Positions 49,998 through 59,147 of a stretch of 64,000 nt of DNA are shown here, piece after piece. The stretch lies in the NCBI GenBank assembly GCA_001766655.1, contig MJCC01000014.1:237797-301796 (forward strand). Direction: 5' to 3'. How positions within the stretch are numbered: position 1 is the first letter of the stretch; the number at the start of each line of letters is the position of its first letter. The stretch comes from Phytomonas francai. Taxonomy: Eukaryota > Euglenozoa > Kinetoplastea > Trypanosomatida > Trypanosomatidae. Below the pieces are notes generated by a model, which was not told where the DNA came from, searched no databases, and worked only from the letters and a program-made list of their open reading frames with translations. The position numbers were made by a program, and so were the translations under genes.

Positions 49998-52124
49998 CTA
50001 GTTAATGTCCTCATTCGGACGAGCGCGCTTTGTGCTACTATGAAGAGTGCCTTTGCGGCGTCGATATATCTCATCAAAAACTTGCTTGGATATACCATCG
50101 AATTCTTCTTGAGCAAAGTATGAAGGATTCGCCTCTAAAAGCCAATCTTCAGACACCGATGTGACTGTTCGAATATAGGTGTTGGCGGTTAATACAAGTT
50201 CGTTAAAAACAACAAATTTAGGCCGTCGATTTAGGAAAGTTGAAGGGAAAATCAAGCACTTAACGTCGTCCTTTAAGGTGATAAACTGACTTTTGGTTGG
50301 AAGAGACAAAGCTATTTTGGTAAAGTATCCCTTTACAATTGCTCTGCGAACTTCGTTGGCAAACTTGAGATTCATATTTTTTTCACTAGTGTCGTTCAAT
50401 ACTTTCCTCCACTCTGAGGTGTATGTGCTACAAATACCAAGTCCGATCCTTTTCATAATGCTGGAAAGTTGGTGATAAATATTCACAGCCTGCTTCATGA
50501 CGCGGGGGTTGATATAGTTTTCCTTACACCACGTAGAGTTTTGTCGATTTTGCTCATAATAGCTATTAAAGACATTCAGAAGCGCCAAGTGATCCCCGGT
50601 GTCGTGGTAAAACTGGTCTCTAGCGCTTAGTGCGTAGCCCCTCTGATTATTAGAAGGTGTTATAAAAGGAGTTTGCACAGATAGCATGGCACATATGCGT
50701 GCAATGTCGTCGGAACATCCATATGTTGGACTGTTATAAAGCATCGATGCCATTTCAGGTTCTACTGGAAACTCCGAAATCTGGTTTCCAATTGAAGTCA
50801 AATTTCCGTCATCGTCTAATGCACCAATATAATTTAGTAGTTCCAGTGCTCGCATTAGCGTTTCAGGTGCTGGTGGTTCTACAAAGTCAAAGTTGACTAG
50901 GTCTTCAATTCCCATTTTTTTCATATTAAGAACAATCGAGCCTAAATTACAGCGTAAAATCTCTGGATAGGTATTTGGTTGCAGCGCAGTTTCGAATGAT
51001 TTAATTGTGTAAAGCCGAAAACATTTTCCAGGCTTCGTGCGCCCCGCTCTACCAGAGCGCTGTTGAGCACTTGCCTGACTTATCGGGGTAACAAGGAGAG
51101 ATTCAACGCGCAATTTGGGATTAAACACTTTTTGTTTAGAGAAGCCAGAATCGATGACAAATACTATACCATCAATGGTCAAGGAAGTTTCGGCAACATT
51201 TGTTGCTACAACAATTTTTCTAGTTCCTTTTGGATTTTGGAGGAACACTTTCCGCTGTTGCGATGGCGGAAGAGCAGAATATAGAGGCAAAACGTTAACA
51301 GGCCCGCGGTGGCAATTCGCACTACTGTGCTCTGACATTTGTATACCGTTTTGAAGTCTTTCTACCGTAGTTTCAATTTCATCTTCACCGGTTAAAAAGA
51401 TTAGAATATCACCCTCCCCCTCGTAAAGGTGAATTTGTGTTGCGGTCCGAATAGCGGCCTCGACATAATTAGCCTCTGGAGCACGGGAATAGAACATTTT
51501 TACACCGAACATGCGGCCAGATACGTGAACAAGTGGTGCATCTGGAAAATATTGTTGAAAGCGTTTTTCCTCTAATGTAGCAGACATAACAATAACACGA
51601 AGATCTGGTCGTTTGGGCAATAGCTGTTTGATTACTCCGATTAAAATATCTGTTGAAACCGTCCGTTCATGAGCTTCATCCAAAACAATAACACTATACC
51701 TACTTAAAAGAGGATCAATCATAGCTTCACGAAGTAACATACCATCTGTAAGGTACTTCAATCGAGTTTTCTCCGAGCTCATGTCATCAAAGCGAATTGA
51801 GTAACCCACCTCTTCTCCTAGATTGATATCCATTTCATCTGCAACGCGTTCAGATACACTAGTAGCCGCAACTCGACGCGGTTGCGTACAAGCAATGCCG
51901 TGCTCTGGATTCATTTCAAGAACGAACTGGGGAACTTGGGTTGTTTTCCCACTTCCGGTTTCACCAACAAGTAAAATAGTTTGGTAGCGTTGGATAAGCT
52001 TTTTAATACTATCTTTAGCTTCATAAATGGGCAATTTTTTTCTCACTTGTAATATTTCATAAAATCTTTCGCTGTATTTTCTCCCAGTCAGAGGGTTTCT
52101 GCCGTCGCCATCCTTAAGGTGCAT
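49998..52124 (-). CDS. PRP43: DEAH-box RNA helicase, DHX15/Prp43-like
   Basis: Prp43/DHX15 dismantles post-catalytic spliceosomes and acts in ribosome biogenesis. The 708-residue product has all DEAH motifs in order: GETGSGKTTQVPQF (I), TQPRRVAA (Ia), the DEAH box in VIVLDEAHERTVSTD (II), SAT (III), FLTGEDEIE (IV), TNVAETSLTIDG (V) and QRSGRAGR (VI). The winged-helix, ratchet (HA2) and OB-fold (DUF1605) regions follow, ending in KRARPNEDIN. The N-terminal segment GRNPLTGRKYSERFYEILQVR-like start is close to Prp43, which places it there rather than in Prp2/Prp16/Prp22. This gene has lower GC than its neighbours. The start ATG is clear. Confidence 0.92.
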   Translation of the reverse strand: MHLKDGDGRNPLTGRKYSERFYEILQVRKKLPIYEAKDSIKKLIQRYQTILLVGETGSGKTTQVPQFVLEMNPEHGIACTQPRRVAATSVSERVADEMDINLGEEVGYSIRFDDMSSEKTRLKYLTDGMLLREAMIDPLLSRYSVIVLDEAHERTVSTDILIGVIKQLLPKRPDLRVIVMSATLEEKRFQQYFPDAPLVHVSGRMFGVKMFYSRAPEANYVEAAIRTATQIHLYEGEGDILIFLTGEDEIETTVERLQNGIQMSEHSSANCHRGPVNVLPLYSALPPSQQRKVFLQNPKGTRKIVVATNVAETSLTIDGIVFVIDSGFSKQKVFNPKLRVESLLVTPISQASAQQRSGRAGRTKPGKCFRLYTIKSFETALQPNTYPEILRCNLGSIVLNMKKMGIEDLVNFDFVEPPAPETLMRALELLNYIGALDDDGNLTSIGNQISEFPVEPEMASMLYNSPTYGCSDDIARICAMLSVQTPFITPSNNQRGYALSARDQFYHDTGDHLALLNVFNSYYEQNRQNSTWCKENYINPRVMKQAVNIYHQLSSIMKRIGLGICSTYTSEWRKVLNDTSEKNMNLKFANEVRRAIVKGYFTKIALSLPTKSQFITLKDDVKCLIFPSTFLNRRPKFVVFNELVLTANTYIRTVTSVSEDWLLEANPSYFAQEEFDGISKQVFDEIYRRRKGTLHSSTKRARPNEDIN

Positions 52125-52525
52125 AATTTTTACTTGTTCAAAAACTAAATCGACTTTTCAAAATAAAATTAGTTGATAGAAGGAAATTATTATTTAAATT
52201 AAATTACAGATTATTCGAGCGAATCAGATAGGTAAATAAATGGAATTGATTGTAGAAAGTAAATAGAGCAGAGAAGATAAAAATAATAATAATTAAGAAA
52301 AGAATATTTTTAGCATAATAATAATAATAATAATAATAATAATAGATATTATTATTATTCATTACTACCAATAATAAAAATATTTATAATAAAAAAAAGA
52401 TTAAAAAAATAATAAAGATAAAAATAAATAATAGTGACAATAATAATAAAAAACTGAATGATGATAAGCCTAATGAATAGTAATTGGTACTAATAATGAT
52501 AATGATTTTTTTCTACGACTATTTT
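52125..52525. other. AT trinucleotide-rich spacer
   Basis: Extremely AT-rich with (ATA/AAT)n runs, for example 52317-52343. No gene is recognised. Confidence 0.65.
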
Positions 52526-52732
52526 CTATTTAGCATTCCAGGCAGTGTTGTGGACCATGAGAATTATGTTTTGAAGTTCAATAAGTCTACCTTCGTCCTT
52601 CCTAACCAATTCTCTTAGATTCCAGTAGGAACGTATAGTATCTTCAATGGAAACGTCATCAACTTTTACGTTATGAGCACTGCTAGCGGAATTCTTTTTT
52701 CCACTATTTTCATCAGGGCGACGAGGATTCAT
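52526..52732 (-). CDS. Small conserved-looking coiled-coil protein, 68 aa
   Basis: The start is the ATG at 52732 (MNPRRPDENSGKKNS), preceded at 25 bases by a polypyrimidine-AG acceptor (52758-52759). The frame extends to an ATG at 52780, but the acceptor excludes it. The product is 68 residues: a hydrophilic N-terminus, then one amphipathic helix IEDTIRSYWNLRELVRKDEG followed by RLIELQNIILMVHN. It looks like a small subunit of a larger complex, but no family is recognised. It sits just upstream of the DEAH helicase with the same low GC. Confidence 0.6.
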   Translation of the reverse strand: MNPRRPDENSGKKNSASSAHNVKVDDVSIEDTIRSYWNLRELVRKDEGRLIELQNIILMVHNTAWNAK

Positions 52733-52757
52733 AAGACAGCAGAAGATTGTTCTTAGG

Positions 52758-52759
52758 CT
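52758..52759 (-). promoter_or_regulatory. Predicted trans-splice acceptor AG for the 68-aa gene
   Basis: On the minus strand AATTATTATTTTAG precedes the ATG at 52732 by 25 bases. The T-rich tract plus AG supports the inner start. Confidence 0.5.
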
Positions 52760-52980
52760 AAAATAATAATTAAACAGCATTTAGTAACTTTAATTGGGGC
52801 AAAATTATAGAGGGAAAAATGATGATATTCATAAGAAACGCAAATTCGTTTGGTATTATGAACATGCGTTCGGTTTTTTGAAAGTCCAAGGGGCGCTTTC
52901 TGGAAGTAATTTTTATATATTAGGATGCAATTTCTATATTTTCCCCAACACTTCACCGGACGAGAGCCCAAGCACCGCAA

Positions 52981-54770
52981 TCAACAAGCCCACACCTGAG
53001 CCTATTCGCTTTTTAGTTTGCCGCCTGGTCACCGACTAAAACCTCGGTGCCGCCGAGACAGGCGTATGGGGGTCCTTCTTCTGGAATGGGGCCGCGGGCG
53101 CGCGCCACTTCCGGTGCACCCCTTGCGTGGCAACGCCCGGTGAAAAAAATATTAAAGTGTTGGTGGTGGTGGTGGCGGCTCGCCGTTTTTAACACGATTC
53201 TTTGCGGCGGGGTTCTCAGGGATGCGTTCCGAGGGACTCGGGGGCGTGTGTGTGTGTGTCCCAAACGTTCCTTCAAAATTCGGTATAGGCTCGGGGTTCG
53301 TGGGGTTGATTCCCCCGGTGCTTTTCTGCCCCCCCCCCGCGGTGCGCATCATAAAAAACATTTGCAATTTTAGCAAGGGTATTTCTGATCGGCGCTTGTC
53401 CTTTTTTGGTGAAATTCCAAGCGGCCCAGAAAATGCCGCTTTTCGCCAGGGGCGGGGGAATATTCCTCGGGGAAACGGGGCGCGCCGTTTTTGGCGCAAC
53501 GGGGTGTGTTTGTCCCGGGCGGTATGGGAAACCTTCGGGCCCAATGAATCGTGGATGCGCATTTTTCATTGTTTGCTCGGAAAATTCTTGCGTTCAGCGC
53601 GGTCGGGGGGTTTCCAAAATAGGGGGGCCCTCGCGAGGTCTTCGGATTTAATATGGGCCATGATGCGCCGTTTTCGGGTGGTCCATTGTGGGGTCGGGGC
53701 TTTTTGAATGCGTGGCGCGCCGGGGGAAGCCCGCCGACGCGATCCCCTCGCGGCAAAAGGGAATCAATAAAACAACTGATTTTTTTTCGAAATGGAACGG
53801 GTTTTTTTCACTATTAAACGGGGATTACTTTATTGCTTACTGGGGTGTTTTTTTTTACGTTTTTTAGAAAGGTGGGTTGGGTTTATTAATTGCGTGGCGC
53901 CTTTCGGCCTGTTCGATGCTTTCGCGGCGCCGTGAATTGCTAGGGCCGGGGCGCCTGCGCCCTTTTGGCTTGTTCCAGCCCATAAACGGCGTGGCCGCGC
54001 ACATTGGGCGGATTATTCTTGTGGGGGGGGGGNNNNNNNNNNNNNNNNNNNNNNNNNNNNNNNNNNNNNNNNNNNNNNNNNNNNNNNNNNNNGGGGTTCC
54101 GCATGCATAAATAAAATGGCCCCATTCGGCCTCTCAACTGCGAGTTGTCTATCGCCAGAATGGGGCGGTTCTAAAAAAACAGATGCCGTCTTGAAACTTA
54201 ATGAACTACTAAAGGGGTGGCGGTGGAATTTTTTTCGCGATTCGGTGGGGTTGGCCTTTTGGCCAAGGGGGCGGGTGTATCTTCTTCAACGCTTTTGAAA
54301 AAAAAAAAGCAGCCGCCTGGTGCTTGTGGGTGGGGGGATCCGGTAAATTGGTTTCATGCCGATCAACTGCGTCGTTCGAGTCTTTTTCTGGACTTGATTG
54401 GTCCAAAGGGGCGCAGCCATTGTTTAGGGGTGGGCTCTCAATCGCAAAGGATTCGCTTGTGGCATTGGCGCGCCTCGTCTGAGAATCTGGCCGCGCACCC
54501 GGGGGTGTTTTTCGGCAACCGCATCGTGATAACTGCCGTGCCTGGTCGATTGGGTGCGGCTTTCCTTTTGGGTCGGGTTTTCATATATTGCTCAAGGTTG
54601 CACCGCAATCAGGGGGTTTCATCGGGGGAAGCATTCCTTTTTACAGCGTGGGCGTTGCAGAGTTATTTCGTTCCCGGGCAGGGGCAATCCACGCCACTGA
54701 AGGGTGATTCGTGTAATGGGTTCCGCAAAACAGAGTGACGTGCTATTTTAGCGTTGTTGTGAGGCCTTTC
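52981..54770. other. G+T-rich island (plus strand) of unknown nature
   Basis: Composition shifts abruptly here from AT-rich spacer to a plus strand rich in G and T with many GGGG and TTTT runs. It contains a C run (53329-53338), a G run adjoining the N gap (54023-54032) and no coherent reading frame longer than chance. Overlapping frames on both strands have no recognisable content. It could be a real unusual locus or low-quality sequence around an assembly gap (see findings). Confidence 0.5.
54033..54092. other. Assembly gap of 60 N
   Basis: Unsequenced bases in the middle of the G+T-rich island, entered through a run of G at 54023-54032. Confidence 0.97.
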
Positions 54771-55595
54771 ATGTGTGGACAGGGGGAATAGCCGTTCTGG
54801 CTTCATGTGCGGATTTGGAAAAGGTGCCTTGTTGGTATTTCATTCGCAGGCTTCGAAGGGTAGAGTCCCAAGCGCCATTGTACGTTGTAGCCCTCGCTGC
54901 GGCACGCGCTGGGTAAGATGCTGCTGCTAAAAGGGGCGTGGGTGGATTTGCCGAAAGCACAAAGGCGCATACGTAAAATTGTCATCAATGTTGATATTAC
55001 ATAGCGCCTCCGCAAACAAAATGTACCATTTTTTTTTTTGCCCCTTTGCTCACTAGTGAAAAGTTGCAATCTATTTTTGTTTCATGGCTAATGTGGGCGG
55101 TGGGTGTTCATCCCTTTCTACTCAATCAAGCTTTAAAAAAAAGAGTATGATTATGGACGGGGGCGTAAAATAAATCCCGTTTGGGTTGCAAACCATTTTA
55201 ATACATTTATATTTGTATGCAATCTGTTCAAACTGTGTGTGCGGTTCACGGGAAATATAAAAAATCTGCCCACAAAGTATAAAAAAAAGAGGCAATGATA
55301 GCACATGTAAATTGTTTTACGTTTTTTTTTTTTTTACCACTCTTCTTAGACAAGAACGTGTTGGAAATTTTGATTCGATATCGTACAGGCCCTTGGGTTT
55401 GCTGAGAAATCGTAAATAAAAAGGGGAAAAATTATTGACTATCTCTTTTCTTTCATTTTTTTTTTGATGTAGGTGCCTAAGGGCGGCCTTAAAAACTATA
55501 CGCCAATTATAAGATAGCAAAAAAGCTAATGTTATTAATTGTAAGATAATCACGGGTTAAACACTTAAAGCAATTTTGATTTGATCTAGCATTCT
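54771..55595. other. Spacer downstream of the fumarate reductase gene
   Basis: Mixed composition to about 55000, then AT-rich with T runs near 55029 and 55322. No gene is recognised. Confidence 0.55.
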
Positions 55596-58358
55596 TCATG
55601 ATGTGATAATGAATAAACTGACTCCCTCCTTAAATTGTCTAGCTTCAAAGAAGTGCTTTATCAAGCTTATTTTCTCAGCCTTTTGAGTCAACACCACAAT
55701 GATGGATGAGCTCGGGTCTGCGGCAGCTGGAAGAATTTTTTTAATCGTGGACTCATCCATCTCGACTTCTTCAGTCCACTTTGGTGGGGGGTTCTCAAGT
55801 GCGAACAGACACTCAACGCCCCCGCTACAGAGGTCCTTCAAAAGACTCCGATGACTCATTTCTGTTAAACTGTTCGCAGCGTATAAAAGCCGAGTGCTGG
55901 CCAGCTTTTTCCGCAGCGGCAGCTGTAGAGAGGCGCGTATCAGCTGCAGCATGGGGTTGGCTCCCTCCGGGGCGGTCGCGAGGATGACCAGATTGGTTCT
56001 GTCCCCTTCGTTGATTTCCCGCAGGCGTTTGTTGAGAGCGCTGGCGGGGGCTGTGAGGGGGCCCGCCTGCATTTCCACCACGTCCGCGGGCTTTAGGGCG
56101 TACCCCCAGGCCGCCCCCCCTGCCGTGCGCGGGGGCAGGGCGATCGACACGGCGCCCAGCTCCCCGGGCGGCGTCGTCGGGACCACGCGCAGGGGCGTCG
56201 TCTCGCCGGCGCCGAGCGGGGCCGGCGCCCTCAGCCGCATCGGCTGAAGCAGCGCGAGGCCGCTCGCCTGGAATGGGCCTGGGAGCGCGATCACGAGCCG
56301 CTGGCCTTGCCCGGGCGGGCTTCCCAGCTCGCCCGGGGTGGGGTCGTCGGGCAGGAGCTGCTGAACCACCCCTCGGACCCACCCGCCGGGCTTCATCGCG
56401 GCGTTCCCGCGGAAGCTTCCCGGGGCCCGGTCCGGGAGGGCCTCCAGCGCGGCCTGCGCGGCGCGTTCGCCGGCGATCCTGCCGAACACGACGCACTCCA
56501 GCAGCGAGTTCCCGCCGAGGCGATTCCCCCCGTGCACCCCGCCCGTGACTTCGCCGGCGCCGAAGAGACCCAAAATGGGGCGGGGCCGGCGGAAGGGGTC
56601 GGCCCCATCCACGGCGAGGACCTCCGCCGAGGGCGAAATCAGACAGCCGCCCATGGTGTAGTGGATCGATGGGGTGACGTGGGTGACGTAAAAGGGGCCC
56701 TGGGTCCCCACGACACAGGGAAATACATCCTTGCCGGTGAGCGGGCACTTCTCACCCGACAGGCTGAGATCGTTGTAGTTTTGTAGCGTCTGGCGCAGCG
56801 TGCTCTCCTCACACCCGATGAACCGCGCCAGCTCGCTGACGTTTTCCACAAACTGAAAAAGGCCCATCTTTTTCCAGTAAAATCCGAGAGCCCCCTTACC
56901 GAAGAGCTCCGCGGCGGCCTCATTGAGAACGCAGTAGGTGAACTTGCGGCCCTGTGAGTTCGGGAACTCGTCGCCTTGAGCGATGATGGCCTGGGAGACG
57001 ACAGAGCGTAGGCCAAGCTCGTTGACAAAACGCTCGCCTTTCTTGTTGAGCAGAATGCCTCCAGACCCCCGGAGCGCCTCCGGGCCGAGAAAAAGCGTCT
57101 TCGCCTCCGGGTGTTTTGGGTTAATCATCCCGGTCGGGTGGAGCTGCACCTTGTCCATGTCCACCAAGGCGGCCCCGAGCTCCCGGGCCGCCTTGACGCC
57201 GTCGCCGGTGGACCAGACGCCGTTCGTGGTGGGGTAGTTCATGAGCCCCGGCGCGTGCTCCTGGAGGAGCGAGTTCGCCGTGCGGTCGTTCGAGAACCCG
57301 CCGGTGGTGAGGACGACGGCGTTCGCGGCGACCTGGACCGTCTCCTCGGCGCCGTCAGCCGCCAGCTGCTTGTAGACGACGCCGCCGACGACCGTCGCCC
57401 GCTCCCCGCCTGTCAGCTCCACGGACTCGTGCAGGATATGCGAAAGCCGGGCGTTGGTTTGGATCTCGACGGAGTCCCCGAGTTTGCCGCGGAGGTGGGC
57501 CTCCAGTCCCTGCATAATAGCGAAGCCGACGGGGACGGGGGTGCCGTCCGCGCGATCCGGCGCGCGGTGGGTCCGCCGACGACTGTGCCCGCCGAGCTGC
57601 GAGAGCACCGACAGCTGGACGCCGAATTCGGTCAGCCACCGCACGGCATCCGCGCTCTTCACGGAGAGCATCCCGACGAGTCCCGCTTGACAGTTCCCGT
57701 CGCGCCCGGATCGGTAGGTGTCGCGCTCGAAGTACCGGCCGCCGTCCTGGACGCCGGCCTTCGCCTGCGCGGGGGTCCCCCAGCCGTTGATGCCGGACGT
57801 CGCCTTCGCGCTATTCCCGCCCAGCTTGGCTTCCTTCTCGAGGAGCAGAACCCGCGCACCGCGTTTGGCGGCCTCGATGACGGCGGAGCAGCCCGCCAGG
57901 CCACCCCCGACGACGACGACGACGTCCTGGCCGTCGCTGGCGCGCGTCGCCGCTGGATCGACTCCGTTATCACGCTTGAGATGTTGACTCTCTGAACCTG
58001 GGTGCATGCCTTCGCTTTGATGTTCCTCTTCGTGGTTGTGATTACTTTTAGTTATATTAGTCAATTTTTTATCTTTTTCGTGCAATGATGGGTTAGAATG
58101 GGAAGAATTCCCCTTTGTTTTTACCTCAGGGAGCCAGTCCTTCAGCCAATACACTGACACGCCAACCAAAAACAAGAAAAAGACCATTTTGTAGAGACTT
58201 TCACGTCCGATTTTTGTTTTAATTCTCACCGCTAATCTGCTAACCAGTGGGGCTTTCGAATTTTCGCCCTTTAATTCATTAGCATTGGCTCGCAATAATG
58301 AAGATGTACAGCCAGATGCAGTTCCTTTTTTCGGTGATGCTCCGTGAAGTGAGTGCAT
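55596..58358 (-). CDS. NADH-dependent fumarate reductase, membrane-anchored type
   Basis: Trypanosomatid fumarate reductases of this kind reduce fumarate to succinate with NADH, reoxidising cofactor. The 920-residue product has an N-terminal transmembrane helix at about 58-73 (MVFFLFLVGVSVYWL) and then a Glu/His/Asn-rich linker. The flavin domain follows, with the dinucleotide motif VVVVGGGLAGCSAVIEAA (about 147-164) and the catalytic region blocks LHPTGMI, ALRGSGGILLN and HYTMGGCLI. From about residue 680 a cytochrome-b5-reductase-like NAD(P)H domain follows (NPMLQLIRASLQLPL, TRLLYAANSLTEM). Known T. brucei glycosomal enzymes also carry an N-terminal ApbE-like domain; it is absent here, and there is no C-terminal PTS1 (ends IITS). 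Location is therefore probably a membrane other than the glycosome. Confidence 0.88.
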   Translation of the reverse strand: MHSLHGASPKKGTASGCTSSLLRANANELKGENSKAPLVSRLAVRIKTKIGRESLYKMVFFLFLVGVSVYWLKDWLPEVKTKGNSSHSNPSLHEKDKKLTNITKSNHNHEEEHQSEGMHPGSESQHLKRDNGVDPAATRASDGQDVVVVVGGGLAGCSAVIEAAKRGARVLLLEKEAKLGGNSAKATSGINGWGTPAQAKAGVQDGGRYFERDTYRSGRDGNCQAGLVGMLSVKSADAVRWLTEFGVQLSVLSQLGGHSRRRTHRAPDRADGTPVPVGFAIMQGLEAHLRGKLGDSVEIQTNARLSHILHESVELTGGERATVVGGVVYKQLAADGAEETVQVAANAVVLTTGGFSNDRTANSLLQEHAPGLMNYPTTNGVWSTGDGVKAARELGAALVDMDKVQLHPTGMINPKHPEAKTLFLGPEALRGSGGILLNKKGERFVNELGLRSVVSQAIIAQGDEFPNSQGRKFTYCVLNEAAAELFGKGALGFYWKKMGLFQFVENVSELARFIGCEESTLRQTLQNYNDLSLSGEKCPLTGKDVFPCVVGTQGPFYVTHVTPSIHYTMGGCLISPSAEVLAVDGADPFRRPRPILGLFGAGEVTGGVHGGNRLGGNSLLECVVFGRIAGERAAQAALEALPDRAPGSFRGNAAMKPGGWVRGVVQQLLPDDPTPGELGSPPGQGQRLVIALPGPFQASGLALLQPMRLRAPAPLGAGETTPLRVVPTTPPGELGAVSIALPPRTAGGAAWGYALKPADVVEMQAGPLTAPASALNKRLREINEGDRTNLVILATAPEGANPMLQLIRASLQLPLRKKLASTRLLYAANSLTEMSHRSLLKDLCSGGVECLFALENPPPKWTEEVEMDESTIKKILPAAADPSSSIIVVLTQKAEKISLIKHFFEARQFKEGVSLFIITS

Positions 58359-59147
58359 GTGGATGTATTTTACTAGTATATTATTTACTAATTAATAAAG
58401 CGTCTAATATCTCGATCACAATGGGGCTACCCTATCACTTGTTGTAAACCAAATAGCAGATGAACAGGAAACAAAGAACACTTAATCCCATCTTTCCATA
58501 TCCATTCACGGTGGAGATATACTTTCATGACTCACGGTCTTTAATTTTAGAAATCATTCCTTTTCTGTATTCGATCTCAACTAGTCTTTAGATGTCCTAG
58601 AGCAAGATCGGGATACAAACACCCTAGCACAATTCAAAAGGACACCAAACTAAAGGTAGGAGACACCATGCAGAGAGTATTGTGAGGGGATCTCACTGAA
58701 AATATAGTCAACCACAGATAGAACACTCACGGAGTATACCTGGGAAAAGTAATATTGGACGCCCTCGTGATGCGGTTGATTATCCCGATCTTCAAAGAGG
58801 ACACTGGGTTGAAAGAGGGTGTTCTTCGACACCGAATGAGTGAACATACCATACCATGGATACTGGTACACTTTCTTGGGCGATGCTCCCCCTCTCTTTT
58901 TCAAAGAAAGGTCATCAAAACAGTCTGGACGAAGCCGTTTTTAAGCCGGTGCTTCATAGAGAGATGTGAAAACTGTCTACAGAGTTGTGGCACCCACGTG
59001 TGGCACTGCAGAAAAGAATACCTTCCTGAGGTTGACCAGCACCTGGAGATGCATCCATAGACTTCTTGCACGAAAGGTTCCATTTTCCTGTATACTTATA
59101 TGTTAGGTAGATCCGCCTTTTTAAACTATGCGTGCACCCTTCTTGTG
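58359..59147. other. Spacer with an unassigned mid-GC patch
   Basis: The stretch 58620-59090 has distinctly higher GC than its flanks and carries open frames on both strands (plus 58755-59060; minus 58650-58904 and 58901-59083, overlapping by four bases in different frames). None begins with a convincing ATG context or matches a family I recognise. Minus-strand pieces such as KVYQYPWYGMFTHSV look protein-like but are split by stops. It may be a small gene, a decayed gene or an RNA. Confidence 0.35.

Noticed and set aside
53222..53707. Plus-strand 161-codon frame in the G+T-rich island
   Set aside because: Composition-driven, no domain, and equally long frames exist on the other strand.
52981..54770. 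Interpretation of the island as kinetoplast minicircle or cryptogene DNA
   Set aside because: I looked for the minicircle origin dodecamer GGGGTTGGTGTA and did not find it, and the sequence is not purine-rich like pre-edited genes.
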